This document shows, one piece after another, positions 51,212 through 60,211 of a stretch of DNA of 64,000 bases (position 1 is its first letter; each line of letters starts with the position of its first letter). The stretch is from Streptomyces sp. SAI-135 (GTDB taxonomy: Bacteria > Actinomycetota > Actinomycetes > Streptomycetales > Streptomycetaceae): assembly GCF_029893805.1 (NCBI RefSeq), contig NZ_JARXYP010000002.1, positions 4,402,001 to 4,466,000 of the forward strand, written 5' to 3'. The notes beneath the pieces are model-generated. The model did no database searches. It was not told where the DNA came from and saw only the letters and a list, made by a program, of their open reading frames with translations. A program made the translations under genes and the position numbers.

Positions 51212-52767
51212 CGACCGAGTCCCACGTGTCGCATACGGTCACGCCCCGCCGTACATATCTGATCGGCCGCGCCCGGCCGAACGCGATCGTCGGCCGCAAC
51301 CGTGAGACCGGCGAGATCGCGCTCATCATCGTGGGCGCGTTCCTCGGCATGATGTGCGGGCTCCTCGTCCCGGTCCTGTCCCTGCGCATCGTCCTGCTCA
51401 TGGGCTTCCCGCTGCTCGCGCTGGCCGCGGTCTACGTGCCGTACAAGCGCCGCACGTTCTACAAGTGGTTCGAGATCAACCGCAGTTACAAGCGCACCCT
51501 GCGCCAGGGCACCACCTACCGCTCCTCGGTGATGGAGGCCGGCACCCACGTCGACGGCCGCGAGGTCGAGGTCGGTCCGCCGCCCGGCATCGGCCGGATC
51601 AACTGGCTCGCCGCCCCGTTCGGGCCCGACGAGATCGCCGTACTGCTCCACGCGGACCGCCGTACCGTCACCGCCGCCATCGAGATCGAGGGCCCCGGCG
51701 TCGGTCTGCGCGACTCCGAGGACCAGGAAGCCCTCGTCGACCGCTTCGGCACCCTGCTCAAGCACGTGGCCAACGGCGACGGCTTCGTCACCCGCCTCCA
51801 GATGCTCGCCCGCACCCTGCCCGCCGACCCCGACGCCCACGCCAAGGACGTCGCGATGCGCGGGGACGACAAGGCGCTGCCCTGGCTCCAGACGTCGTAC
51901 GACCAACTCCAGTCGATGGTGTCCACCAGCAGCGAGCAGCACCGCGCCTATCTCGTCGCCTGCATGCACTACAACCGTGAACTGGCCGCGGAGGCCCACG
52001 CGATGGCGCGGGCCGCCCGCCCGCAGAACGGCCGCAGGCTGGACAAGGACGCGGGCCTCGCGGTCGTCATGGCGCGCGAGCTGACCGACATCTGCTCGCG
52101 CCTCCAGGAGGCCGACATCCGGGTGCGCCAGCCCCTCGGCCAGGGCCGGCTGGCCTCGCTGATCCACTCCATGTACGACCCGGACCACCCCATCGACCAC
52201 ATCCAGGCGATGACCAAGCGCAACGCCTGGCCGGCCGAACTCGACGCCATGGAACCGACATTCCTCCAGGCGAAGACCCGGGAGTCCTCCACCCGCGCGC
52301 CCTGGTGCCACGCCACGGCCTGGGTGAAGGAGTGGCCGATGACCCCCGTCGGCGTCAACTTCCTGGCGCCGCTGCTCGTCCACACCCCGGACGTCATCCG
52401 CACGGTCGCCGTCACGATGGACCTCGAACCCACCGAGATCGCCATCGAGCGCATGCTGACCGAGAAGACCAACGACGAGGCGGAGGCGTCCCGCGCGGCC
52501 AAGATGAACCGCACGATCGACCCCCGTGACGTGGCCGCCCACTCCCGCCTCGACCAGCGCGGCGAGGACCTCGCGAGCGGCGCGGCCGGGGTCAACCTGG
52601 TCGGCTACATCACCGTCTCCTCCCGGTCCCCCGAGGCGCTGGCCCGCGACAAGCGGACCATCCGGGCCTCGGCCGGAAAGTCGTACCTGAAACTGGAGTG
52701 GTGCGACCGCGAGCACCATCGCGCCTTCGTGAACACGCTTCCGTTCGCCACCGGCATTCGAAGGTAG
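51208..52767 (+). CDS. SCO6880-family protein (PrgI-like membrane part plus VirB4-like N-terminal domain)
   Basis: 519 residues. Two membrane helices (about 30-70) followed by a soluble domain of about 440 residues with the WxxxDPEV-like pattern replaced by long helices; conserved segments include RGTTYRSSVMEAG-like LRQGTTYRSSVMEAG and APWCHATAWVKEWP. The family is known from actinobacterial integrative elements and chromosomes, next to VirB4-type ATPase genes. TTG overlaps the preceding stop (TTGA) and has GGAGGTGA upstream. No P-loop is present; it probably supplies the part of VirB4 missing from the next protein. Confidence 0.75.
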   Translation: MTTESHVSHTVTPRRTYLIGRARPNAIVGRNRETGEIALIIVGAFLGMMCGLLVPVLSLRIVLLMGFPLLALAAVYVPYKRRTFYKWFEINRSYKRTLRQGTTYRSSVMEAGTHVDGREVEVGPPPGIGRINWLAAPFGPDEIAVLLHADRRTVTAAIEIEGPGVGLRDSEDQEALVDRFGTLLKHVANGDGFVTRLQMLARTLPADPDAHAKDVAMRGDDKALPWLQTSYDQLQSMVSTSSEQHRAYLVACMHYNRELAAEAHAMARAARPQNGRRLDKDAGLAVVMARELTDICSRLQEADIRVRQPLGQGRLASLIHSMYDPDHPIDHIQAMTKRNAWPAELDAMEPTFLQAKTRESSTRAPWCHATAWVKEWPMTPVGVNFLAPLLVHTPDVIRTVAVTMDLEPTEIAIERMLTEKTNDEAEASRAAKMNRTIDPRDVAAHSRLDQRGEDLASGAAGVNLVGYITVSSRSPEALARDKRTIRASAGKSYLKLEWCDREHHRAFVNTLPFATGIRR

Positions 52768-52777
52768 GGGCAAAAGC

Positions 52778-54187
52778 ATGCGGGATCCGCTGTCCGTCCT
52801 CTCCGACGCCTTCACGTCCTTCCTCTTCGGAAAGGTCGAGACGACCCGCCTGCCGGTCCGCACCTCCACCGGCCAGGCACAGGCGGTCTACCTCCCGACC
52901 GCGGCTCCGGGTCTCGGCGACTCGGGCGTGATCATCGGCCGGGAGGTGTACTCCGGCAAGGGCTACATCTACGACCCCTTCCAGCTCTACGGCCAGCAGC
53001 TCCCGGCCCCGCACTGGCTGGTCCTGGGCGAGTCCGGGAACGGCAAGTCGGCGCTGGAGAAGACGTACGTCCTGCGGCAGTTGCGTTTCCGCGACCGCCA
53101 AGTGGTCGTCCTCGACGCGCAGGGCGAGGACGGCGTCGGCGAATGGAACCTCATCGCGCAGGAGTTGGGGATAACTCCCATCCGCCTGGACCCCATGGCC
53201 GCCCTGGACATGGGGATCCGCCTCAACCCGCTCGACCCGGCGATCACCACGACCGGCCAGCTCGCCCTGCTGCGGACGATCATCGAGGTGGCGATGGGCC
53301 ACGGCCTCGACGAGCGCTCCGGTTTCGCCCTCAAGGTCGCGCACGCCTACGTCAACGAGACGATCGTCGAACGCCAGCCGATCCTCACGGACATCGTGGA
53401 GCAGCTACGGCATCCCGAGCCGGAGTCGGCCGAGGCGATGAACGTCGACACAGAGGACGTCCGCGCGTGGGGCCTCGACGTCGCCCTGGTCCTGGACCGC
53501 CTGGTCGACGGTGACCTGCGGGGCATGTTCGACGGCCCGACCACGGTCGGCATCGATCTCGACGCGCCACTGATCGTCTTCGATTTGTCCCACATCGACC
53601 GCAACTCCATCGCCATGCCCATCCTCATGGCGATCGTCGGAGTTTGGCTGGAACACACCTGGATCCGCCCCGACCGGAAGAAGCGCATCTTCCTGGTCGA
53701 GGAGGCCTGGCACATCATCAACAGCCCCTTCGTGGCCCAGCTCTTCCAGCGCCTGCTGAAGTTCGGCCGACGGCTCGGCCTGTCCTTCGTGGCGGTGGTC
53801 CACCACCTGTCCGACGTGGTGGACGGAGCGGCCGCGAAGGAGGCCGCGGCGATCCTGAAGATGGCCTCGACCCGAACGATCTACGCCCAGAAGGCCGACG
53901 AGGCACGGGCGACGGGCCGCGTCCTGGGCCTCCCTCGCTGGGCCGTGGAGATCATCCCGTCCCTCACCCCCGGCATCGCCGTCTGGGACGTCAACGGCAA
54001 TGTCCAGGTGGTCAAACACCTGGTCACCGAGACCGAACGCCCGCTGGTCTTCACCGACCGCGCGATGACCGAGTCCTCCGCCGACCTCACCGACGACGCC
54101 CTGCGCGCCGCGGAGCTGGAGGCGGAGGAGCGGGCGGCGGCCTTCGTGGAGCAGCACATGGGCGACTCCGAGTCGACGGTGGCGTAG
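52778..54187 (+). CDS. VirB4/TraC-like conjugation-type ATPase
   Basis: 469 residues. Walker A GESGNGKSA (about 84-92) and Walker B RIFLVEEAWH (about 303-312), separated by helices containing DAQGEDGVGEWN, and a C-terminal MASTRTIYAQKADEARATGR segment, all typical of the motor half of VirB4 ATPases. The N-terminal VirB4 domain is missing and is presumably provided by the SCO6880-family protein upstream. It would power assembly or transport in the T4SS-like complex. AGGGGC precedes the ATG. Confidence 0.9.
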   Translation: MRDPLSVLSDAFTSFLFGKVETTRLPVRTSTGQAQAVYLPTAAPGLGDSGVIIGREVYSGKGYIYDPFQLYGQQLPAPHWLVLGESGNGKSALEKTYVLRQLRFRDRQVVVLDAQGEDGVGEWNLIAQELGITPIRLDPMAALDMGIRLNPLDPAITTTGQLALLRTIIEVAMGHGLDERSGFALKVAHAYVNETIVERQPILTDIVEQLRHPEPESAEAMNVDTEDVRAWGLDVALVLDRLVDGDLRGMFDGPTTVGIDLDAPLIVFDLSHIDRNSIAMPILMAIVGVWLEHTWIRPDRKKRIFLVEEAWHIINSPFVAQLFQRLLKFGRRLGLSFVAVVHHLSDVVDGAAAKEAAAILKMASTRTIYAQKADEARATGRVLGLPRWAVEIIPSLTPGIAVWDVNGNVQVVKHLVTETERPLVFTDRAMTESSADLTDDALRAAELEAEERAAAFVEQHMGDSESTVA

Positions 54188-54197
54188 GAGGTGGGCA

Positions 54198-55718
54198 GTG
54201 GTGAGACCGGACGACCGCCGCCAGGGCGGTCAGGGGGGCCAGGGAGGCGTCCCGGACGGGCTGTTGGTCGGCATACTCGCCTTCCTCCTCGGCATGACCG
54301 TGCTGGTCTGGACGTCGACGGGCCTCGCGGGCCTGTTCGCCCACGGCGACTGGCCCCGGGGCGTCACCTTCACCCGCACCCCCCTGGCCATGCGCCACCT
54401 GATCGGCCACCCCCAGGACGTCGCCGGCGCCTGGCCCGACACCCCCGCCGGCCTGCTCCCCGGCTACGGCCTGGTCTGGGGCCTGTTCATCGGCCAGCTG
54501 ATGATCCTGACCGTCCTCACGATCTTCGTGATGGGCACACTGGCCCGCTGGCGAACGGTCCGCGCGAGGACGAGAGCGGAGAATCTGGCGGCCCGGGAAC
54601 GACAGTCCCACGAGGTGCCGGCCCAGAGACCGGCACCGGAACGGGAGCCTGCTCAAACCGTTCCCACGCCACAGACACTCGCAGCAACGCAGCCACTGCC
54701 CCCGCAGCCGCCGACGGCGAGCAGTCCCCACCAGGGCCACCCGCAGGCGACGACGAATGATGCACGGGTGGGCGGTTGGGAAACACAACGCGCCGAAGGC
54801 GCGATCCTCTACGCCCCCAGGGAAACCCGCCGCTCCACCGCCACCCAGACCATCAGGGACGCAGAGGGCCCCGCCCTCGTCGTCACCTCGAACCCCACCA
54901 TCTGGCAGGACACCAAGGACGCCCGGGCCAAACTCGGCCCGGTCCACGTCTACGACCCCATCCACCTCTGCGACACCCCGGCCCGCCTCCACTGGTCCCC
55001 CACCACCGGCTGCGAGACCCAGGAGACGGCCAAGGCGAGAGCGCGGGCCCTCCTCGCCCCCGTCCGCCCCACCGCCAAGATCGACCAGGCCGTGGCCGAC
55101 ACGGCCGAAACGCTCCTGCGCAGCTATCTCCACGCGGCCGCCATAGAGGCCCGCACCATCCGCCACGTCCACCGCTGGTGCCAGGGCACACAGGTCCAGG
55201 ACGCCGTGAAGACCCTCCGCACCCATCCGAAGGCGGCTCCCGGCTCCGCGGGCGAACTCGAAGCGGCCCTCACCGCGCACCCCGAACGACGTGACATCGC
55301 ACAGGAGTTGACCAGCCGCGCCCTCGCCGCCCTCTTCACGGTCAACATCCGCGAGGCATGCACTCCCAACCGAAATGATGCCCTCGCCTTGGATTCCTTC
55401 GTCGACGAAGGGGGCACGCTTTATGTGGTAGGTGAATCCATCGAGGACCCCAGGACCCGTCCCGGCGCGATGCCCCTCCTGACGGCCCTCGCCTCAAGCG
55501 TGGTCGAGCGTGGCCGGCGCATGGCCGAACGGTCATCCTCCGGTCGCCTCGACCCACCACTCACGCTCGTCCTGGACGACATCGCAGCCGTGGCTCCCCT
55601 TCCCCAGCTCCCGGAGCTGCTGGCCGCCGGAGCGGACACGGGCCTGCCGACCCTGGCCCTGCTCCGGTCCCGCGAACAGGCCCGCACCCGCTGGCCGGAC
55701 GCGGACCTCCCGGCGTAG
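54198..55718 (+). CDS. VirD4/TraG-like coupling protein lacking the Walker A motif
   Basis: 506 residues. Two membrane helices (about 22-42 and 97-118), a Pro/Thr/Gln linker, then a TraG/VirD4-type domain: GPALVVTSNPTIWQDT, LGPVHVYDP, and LTLVLDDIAAVAPLPQLPEL for Walker B. In ordinary coupling proteins a GxGK(S/T) loop precedes the VVTS segment; here the corresponding stretch is GAILYAPRETRRST, with no P-loop. It is therefore a degenerate coupling protein unlikely to hydrolyse ATP by the usual mechanism. Last gene of the operon, converging with the GNAT gene three bases away. Confidence 0.85.
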   Translation: MVRPDDRRQGGQGGQGGVPDGLLVGILAFLLGMTVLVWTSTGLAGLFAHGDWPRGVTFTRTPLAMRHLIGHPQDVAGAWPDTPAGLLPGYGLVWGLFIGQLMILTVLTIFVMGTLARWRTVRARTRAENLAARERQSHEVPAQRPAPEREPAQTVPTPQTLAATQPLPPQPPTASSPHQGHPQATTNDARVGGWETQRAEGAILYAPRETRRSTATQTIRDAEGPALVVTSNPTIWQDTKDARAKLGPVHVYDPIHLCDTPARLHWSPTTGCETQETAKARARALLAPVRPTAKIDQAVADTAETLLRSYLHAAAIEARTIRHVHRWCQGTQVQDAVKTLRTHPKAAPGSAGELEAALTAHPERRDIAQELTSRALAALFTVNIREACTPNRNDALALDSFVDEGGTLYVVGESIEDPRTRPGAMPLLTALASSVVERGRRMAERSSSGRLDPPLTLVLDDIAAVAPLPQLPELLAAGADTGLPTLALLRSREQARTRWPDADLPA

Positions 55719-55721
55719 AGC

Positions 55722-56579
55722 TCAGAAGTCGTACGCGATCCAGTCCACGACCGGCACATACCCGAGCCGCCGGTACAGGGCGTTGCTCGTGGGGTTGGCC
55801 GCGTCCGTGAACAGCACGACGTGCTCGGCGCCCGCCACCAGCGCGGCCCGGCTCACCTCGGCCGTCACGGCACCCGCGTACCCCTGACCGCGCAGAGGGG
55901 TCGGCGTGTAGACGGGGTCCACCTGGACCAGCCCGGCGACCATCGGGTTCGCGCCCGCCATGGAGACGGGCGTGCCGTCCGGGGTCTCCCAGAACGTGTA
56001 GTGCTTGTCGGCGAAGCGGGTGCGGGCCCAGCTGTCGGCGTCGATGCCGACGGCTTCCCCCACGTCCGCGGCGAACCCGCGGCACATCGCCATGAGTTGC
56101 CCATGGTCCCGCTCCCCCACGGGCCGCCCCCGCCCCGCCGGAAGCGGCTCGGGCGGGGTGAGCGTGCCCAGGCGGTTCAGACGCAGCCGGACCCGGACCG
56201 CCGGCTTCGCGCCCGTGTGCCGTCGCCAGGAGTCGGCGAAGGCGGCCGCGGTGCCGTCGTCCGCGCTGAACGACGGAACGGAGTGTCCGAGCGCGAGCAG
56301 CCGGGCGGCGAGACCGTCGGCCTGCTCGGGGGTGAGCGGGGTGGAGCTCAGTCCGCGTCCGGGCGAGAGCCGGTAGAAGACGGCGTGCACCTCACCCGCC
56401 CGCTCCAGCACACCGAAGACGGCGTGCTCGGCGCCGTACACGGCCGCCCCGCGGGCGCGCAGTCTCGCGGTCCATGTCAGCGGCATGATGTGCGCGACGG
56501 GCCGCGAGCGCAGGAACTCCCCGGCCCGGGCGAGAAAGTCGTCGACGTCTTGGGTGAGGTGCCAGTCGTCCGGTCGCAT
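55722..56579 (-). CDS. GNAT-family acetyltransferase with extended N-terminus
   Basis: 285 residues: a divergent N-terminal GNAT-like half (1-130) and a C-terminal FR47-type GNAT domain with VDPVYTPTPLRGQGYAGAVTAEV (acetyl-CoA loop) and VLFTDAANPTSNALYRRLGYVPV. The substrate is unknown. ATG starts MRPDDWHLTQDVDDF. Its stop is three bases from the VirD4-like stop. Confidence 0.85.
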   Translation of the reverse strand: MRPDDWHLTQDVDDFLARAGEFLRSRPVAHIMPLTWTARLRARGAAVYGAEHAVFGVLERAGEVHAVFYRLSPGRGLSSTPLTPEQADGLAARLLALGHSVPSFSADDGTAAAFADSWRRHTGAKPAVRVRLRLNRLGTLTPPEPLPAGRGRPVGERDHGQLMAMCRGFAADVGEAVGIDADSWARTRFADKHYTFWETPDGTPVSMAGANPMVAGLVQVDPVYTPTPLRGQGYAGAVTAEVSRAALVAGAEHVVLFTDAANPTSNALYRRLGYVPVVDWIAYDF

Positions 56580-56599
56580 GCCTCATGATCCCCGGCGGC

Positions 56600-57145
56600 T
56601 CAGTCGCGTGCCAGCACGAACTCCAGCTCGGACTCCCCCGGGGCCTGCGGCAGCGGCACCCGCACCCCGCTCGGCTCGAACCCCACCTTGCGGTAGAAGC
56701 GTTGCGCCCGCCCGTTGTCCTCGTGCACGATCAGCCGCACCCGCTCGGCCCCGTGCGCCCACGCCCACTCCGTGGCCGCGTCGAAGAGCACGTCGGTGAG
56801 GCCGCTCCCGCGCTCCTCGGGCCGTACGAACACCCCGACGAGGTGCCCCTGCTTCCGGTCGACGGGAAAGCCGGCCCAGTCCGTGGTCCCGGGCTCCTCC
56901 AGGAGCACCGTCACCGTCCCGACCCAACGCCCGTCCGGCGCCTCCGCGATGATCGTCTGGACCCCGTCCGCCCCCTCGGCACCCTTGGCGGTCCGCTCCT
57001 GCCAGAAGGAGTCGGGCCGCACGACGGCCTCCTCGTAGGTCTCCAGGAAGGCGAGGGGCGCGACCGGATCCTGAAGTGCCACAAGCCGCAACTCCTTGAC
57101 GGCGGGCCACTCGTCGGCGCGGACGGACCGGATCACGTAGCTCAT
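56600..57145 (-). CDS. GNAT-family N-acetyltransferase
   Basis: 181 residues, a single GNAT domain: VIRSVRADEWPAVKELRLVA at the N-terminus, LVGVFVRPEERGSGLTDVLF as the CoA-binding loop, and VRLIVHEDNGRAQRFYRKVGF near the end. ATG at 57145 is preferred over a GTG nine bases upstream by homology of MSYVIRSVRADEW. Ends 21 bases before the start of the other acetyltransferase gene, so the two may be co-transcribed. Substrate unknown. Confidence 0.88.
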   Translation of the reverse strand: MSYVIRSVRADEWPAVKELRLVALQDPVAPLAFLETYEEAVVRPDSFWQERTAKGAEGADGVQTIIAEAPDGRWVGTVTVLLEEPGTTDWAGFPVDRKQGHLVGVFVRPEERGSGLTDVLFDAATEWAWAHGAERVRLIVHEDNGRAQRFYRKVGFEPSGVRVPLPQAPGESELEFVLARD

Positions 57146-57239
57146 GCGGGCCACAGTAGTACCCGGGTACTACCCGCCTCACCTGGAATACTGCCCGCGG
57201 TCCGACGCCCGGGGCCCCCGCCCGCACGAGCATCGAAGC

Positions 57240-58160
57240 ATGATTACGGCACAGGACCTCACCAAACGCTACGGCGACAAGACCGCGGTGGCCGACCTGT
57301 CCTTCACCGTCCGCCCGGGCTCCGTCACCGGCTTCCTCGGCCCGAACGGCGCCGGCAAGTCGACCACCATGCGCCTGATCCTCGGCCTGGACGCCCCGAC
57401 CCACGGCCACGCCACCGTCGGCGGCCACGCCTACGCCGACCACCCCGCACCCCTCACGGAGGTCGGCGCCCTCCTGGAGGCCCGCTCGGTCCACCCCGGC
57501 CGCACCGCCCACCACCACCTGCGCAGCCTCGCCCACACCCACGGCATCCCCCGTGCCCGCGTCGACCAGGTCCTGGACCTCACGGGCCTGACCGAGGTCG
57601 CACACCGCCGGGTCAAGGGCTTCTCCCTCGGCATGGGCCAACGCCTCGGTCTCGCGGCCGCGTTGCTCGGCGACCCGGCCGTCCTCGTCCTCGACGAACC
57701 GGTCAACGGCCTCGACCCCGAGGGCGTGCTGTGGATCCGCACCCTCCTCAAGTCCCTCGCGGCAGAGGGCCGTACGGTCCTCGTCTCCTCCCATCTGATG
57801 AGCGAGATGGCCCTCACCGCCGACCACCTCGTCATCATCGGCCGCGGCCGCCTCCTCGCCGACACCACCGTCGACGACTTCGTACGACAGTCCGGCACGG
57901 GCACCGTCAAGGTCGTCACCCCGGAGGCCCACACCCTCGTACGCCTGCTCGCCGCACCCGGGGTCGAGGCGGTCCCGACCGCCCCCGAGACCCTGGAGGT
58001 CCGCGGCACCGACGCCCGCCACATCGGCCGCACCGCTGCCGCCCACGCCGTCCCCCTCTACGAACTCACCCCCAGCCAGGTCTCCTTGGAGGAGGCGTTC
58101 ATGGCACTCACCCACGACTCCGTCGAGTTCACGACCCCCGCGGAAGGAGCGACGGCATGA
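57240..58160 (+). CDS. ABC transporter ATP-binding protein
   Basis: 306 residues. Walker A GPNGAGKST, Q-loop region, signature variant FSLGMGQR, Walker B VLVLDEPVNGLDP, His switch SSHLM, and a C-terminal DrrA-type regulatory tail (VPLYELTPSQVSLEEAFM). The signature variant SLGMGQR is typical of the bacitracin/lantibiotic-immunity-like group. ATG has only a weak GAAG upstream. Its stop overlaps the permease ATG. Forms an exporter with it, probably controlled by the two-component system downstream. Confidence 0.9.
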   Translation: MITAQDLTKRYGDKTAVADLSFTVRPGSVTGFLGPNGAGKSTTMRLILGLDAPTHGHATVGGHAYADHPAPLTEVGALLEARSVHPGRTAHHHLRSLAHTHGIPRARVDQVLDLTGLTEVAHRRVKGFSLGMGQRLGLAAALLGDPAVLVLDEPVNGLDPEGVLWIRTLLKSLAAEGRTVLVSSHLMSEMALTADHLVIIGRGRLLADTTVDDFVRQSGTGTVKVVTPEAHTLVRLLAAPGVEAVPTAPETLEVRGTDARHIGRTAAAHAVPLYELTPSQVSLEEAFMALTHDSVEFTTPAEGATA

Positions 58161-58924
58161 CCGCCACCACGCTGCCCCACCGGGTCACCCCGGCCCGAGT
58201 CCTGCGCTCGGAATGGCACAAGCTCTGGACCCTGCGCTCCACCTGGATCACCCTCGCCGCCACGAGCGCCCTCACCGTCGCCATGGGCGTGGGCATCAGC
58301 GCCGCCTACGACCGGGGCGACGCCGGTCACATGGACACGGTCGTCCTCGTCCTGCTGGGCACCCAGTTCGCCCAGCTCAACCTGGGAGTACTGGGCATCC
58401 TCTGCACCGCGGGCGAGTACTCGACCGGGCAGATCCGCGCCACGATGACAGCCGTGCCCACCCGGCTGCCCGTCCTGTGGTCGAAGGCTGCCGTCCTCGC
58501 CACGATCGCCTTCGTCCTCAGCCTGTGGACGAACCTCCTCACCTTCCCGCTCGCCCAGTCCTTCCTCGCCGGCACCGAGCACGAGTCCGCCCTCGGCGAC
58601 CCGGGCGTCCTGCGCGCCCTCACCGGCAACGCGGCCGGCCTCGCCCTGCTCACCGTCCTGGCGCTGGGACTCGGGGCCCTGGCCCGCTCGGTCCCGATCG
58701 CGACGGGCGCCTTCATCGGCCTCGTCATGATCCTCCCCGAGGTGCTGGCGATACTGCCGTACGACGTCGTCGACGACGCCGTCGACCACTTCCCGGGCCG
58801 CGCCCTGGAGACCCTCACCACCGCGGATTCGAACTCCTCGGGAAGCGCCCTGCTGGCCATGTCCCTGTGGGCGGCGGCCTCCCTGGCGGCGGCCGCGGTG
58901 ACCCTGAAGCGACGGGACGTCTGA
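58157..58924 (+). CDS. ABC-2-type transporter permease
   Basis: 255 residues with six membrane helices. The N-terminal VLRSEWHKLWTLRSTWITLA segment and the EYSTGQIRATMTAVPTR motif after the second helix are typical of lantibiotic-immunity-like permeases. ATG overlaps the ATPase stop. Partner of the ATPase; substrate unknown. Confidence 0.88.
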   Translation: MTATTLPHRVTPARVLRSEWHKLWTLRSTWITLAATSALTVAMGVGISAAYDRGDAGHMDTVVLVLLGTQFAQLNLGVLGILCTAGEYSTGQIRATMTAVPTRLPVLWSKAAVLATIAFVLSLWTNLLTFPLAQSFLAGTEHESALGDPGVLRALTGNAAGLALLTVLALGLGALARSVPIATGAFIGLVMILPEVLAILPYDVVDDAVDHFPGRALETLTTADSNSSGSALLAMSLWAAASLAAAAVTLKRRDV

Positions 58925-58927
58925 CGG

Positions 58928-60211
58928 ATGACGGTGAGAGCCCGCACCATGGACCCCGTGACACACGAGCGGACGCCTGGAGTGACCCACGAACAGGTGA
59001 CGGAGCCCCTCACCGAGTACGTCCAGCGGATCACCAGGCGGGGGCGAGCCTTCGACCGGCGCCACCCGCTCCTCTGGGACCTGCACCTGACCGGCTTCTG
59101 GGTGGCCGCGGCCCTCATCGACTACTTCGGCGACGGCTGGCGCAACGTCGCCCGCGACACCGACCTCCCGGGTGGCCTGGTTCTCGCCCTGACCCTGGGC
59201 CTGTCCGTCCCCCTCCTGTGGCGCCGCAGCCACCCCCGCACGGTGCTCCTCGCCCTCCTCCCGTTCACCCTGGTCAACGCCTGGACCGGCGCCGCGCTCC
59301 AGGCGGCCATGCTCCAGATGCTGATCGTCTTCCACATCGCCCTGCGCCGCCCCCACCGCTCCCTGTGGTGGGTCCTGGCGGTCGTCCTCGCCCCCGTCAC
59401 CGTGCTGGCCGTGCGCCACCCCCAAGGCGGCGCGGACCAGGACCTCTTCCCGGCCCTGCTGACCTTCGTCTCGGCGGCCGCCATCGGCATCACGGTCCGC
59501 ACCCGCCGCAACTACACCGAGGCCCTGGAGGACCGCGCCCGCCGCCTGGAGATCGAACGCGACCAGCAGGCCCGCCTCTCCGCCGCCGCCGAACGCGCCC
59601 GCATAGCCCGCGAGATGCACGACATCATCGGCCACAACCTCTCCGTCATCACGGGCCTGGCCGACGGCGGCCGCTACGCCGCCCGCAAGTCCCCCGACCG
59701 CGCGGCCGAAGCCCTCACCGCCATCTCCACGACCAGCCGCCAGGCCCTCACCGAACTCCGCCGCCTCCTGGACGTCCTGCGCGAGGAGGACCACCCCGAG
59801 GCCGCACTGACCCCCCAGCCCGCCCTCGCCGACCTCGACCAGCTCATAGCGGGCGTACGCAGCGCAGGTCTGCCCGTCCACACCACAGTCCACGGCACCC
59901 CGACCCTCCCCCCGGGCCGCCAGCTCACCGTCTACCGAGTCATCCAGGAAGCCCTCACCAACACCCTCAAACACGCGGGCCCCGACGCCACCTCCACCAT
60001 CGACATCTCCTACGACGAAGGCGGCGCCGTCACCGTCACGGTCACCGACACCGGCCGCGGAGGGAACCTCAACGGCACCGACGGCCGCGGCCTCCCCGGC
60101 ATGCGCGAACGCACGTCCCTCTACGGCGGCACACTCGAGGCCGGCCCCCGCCCCCATTCCGAACACGGCTGGCGCGTCAGCCTGCACCTCCCGGAGGAAA
60201 CCCCGCAGTGA
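58928..60211 (+). CDS. NarL-type sensor histidine kinase (HisKA_3)
   Basis: 427 residues. About four to five membrane helices (60-200), a dimerisation/His domain with AREMHDIIGHNLSVI (phospho-His) and a HATPase_c domain with EALTNTLKHA (N box), DTGRGG and GLPGMRERTSLYGG (G box). ATG lies four bases after the permease stop, so the kinase is part of the same unit. The stop overlaps the regulator GTG. Confidence 0.92.
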   Translation: MTVRARTMDPVTHERTPGVTHEQVTEPLTEYVQRITRRGRAFDRRHPLLWDLHLTGFWVAAALIDYFGDGWRNVARDTDLPGGLVLALTLGLSVPLLWRRSHPRTVLLALLPFTLVNAWTGAALQAAMLQMLIVFHIALRRPHRSLWWVLAVVLAPVTVLAVRHPQGGADQDLFPALLTFVSAAAIGITVRTRRNYTEALEDRARRLEIERDQQARLSAAAERARIAREMHDIIGHNLSVITGLADGGRYAARKSPDRAAEALTAISTTSRQALTELRRLLDVLREEDHPEAALTPQPALADLDQLIAGVRSAGLPVHTTVHGTPTLPPGRQLTVYRVIQEALTNTLKHAGPDATSTIDISYDEGGAVTVTVTDTGRGGNLNGTDGRGLPGMRERTSLYGGTLEAGPRPHSEHGWRVSLHLPEETPQ

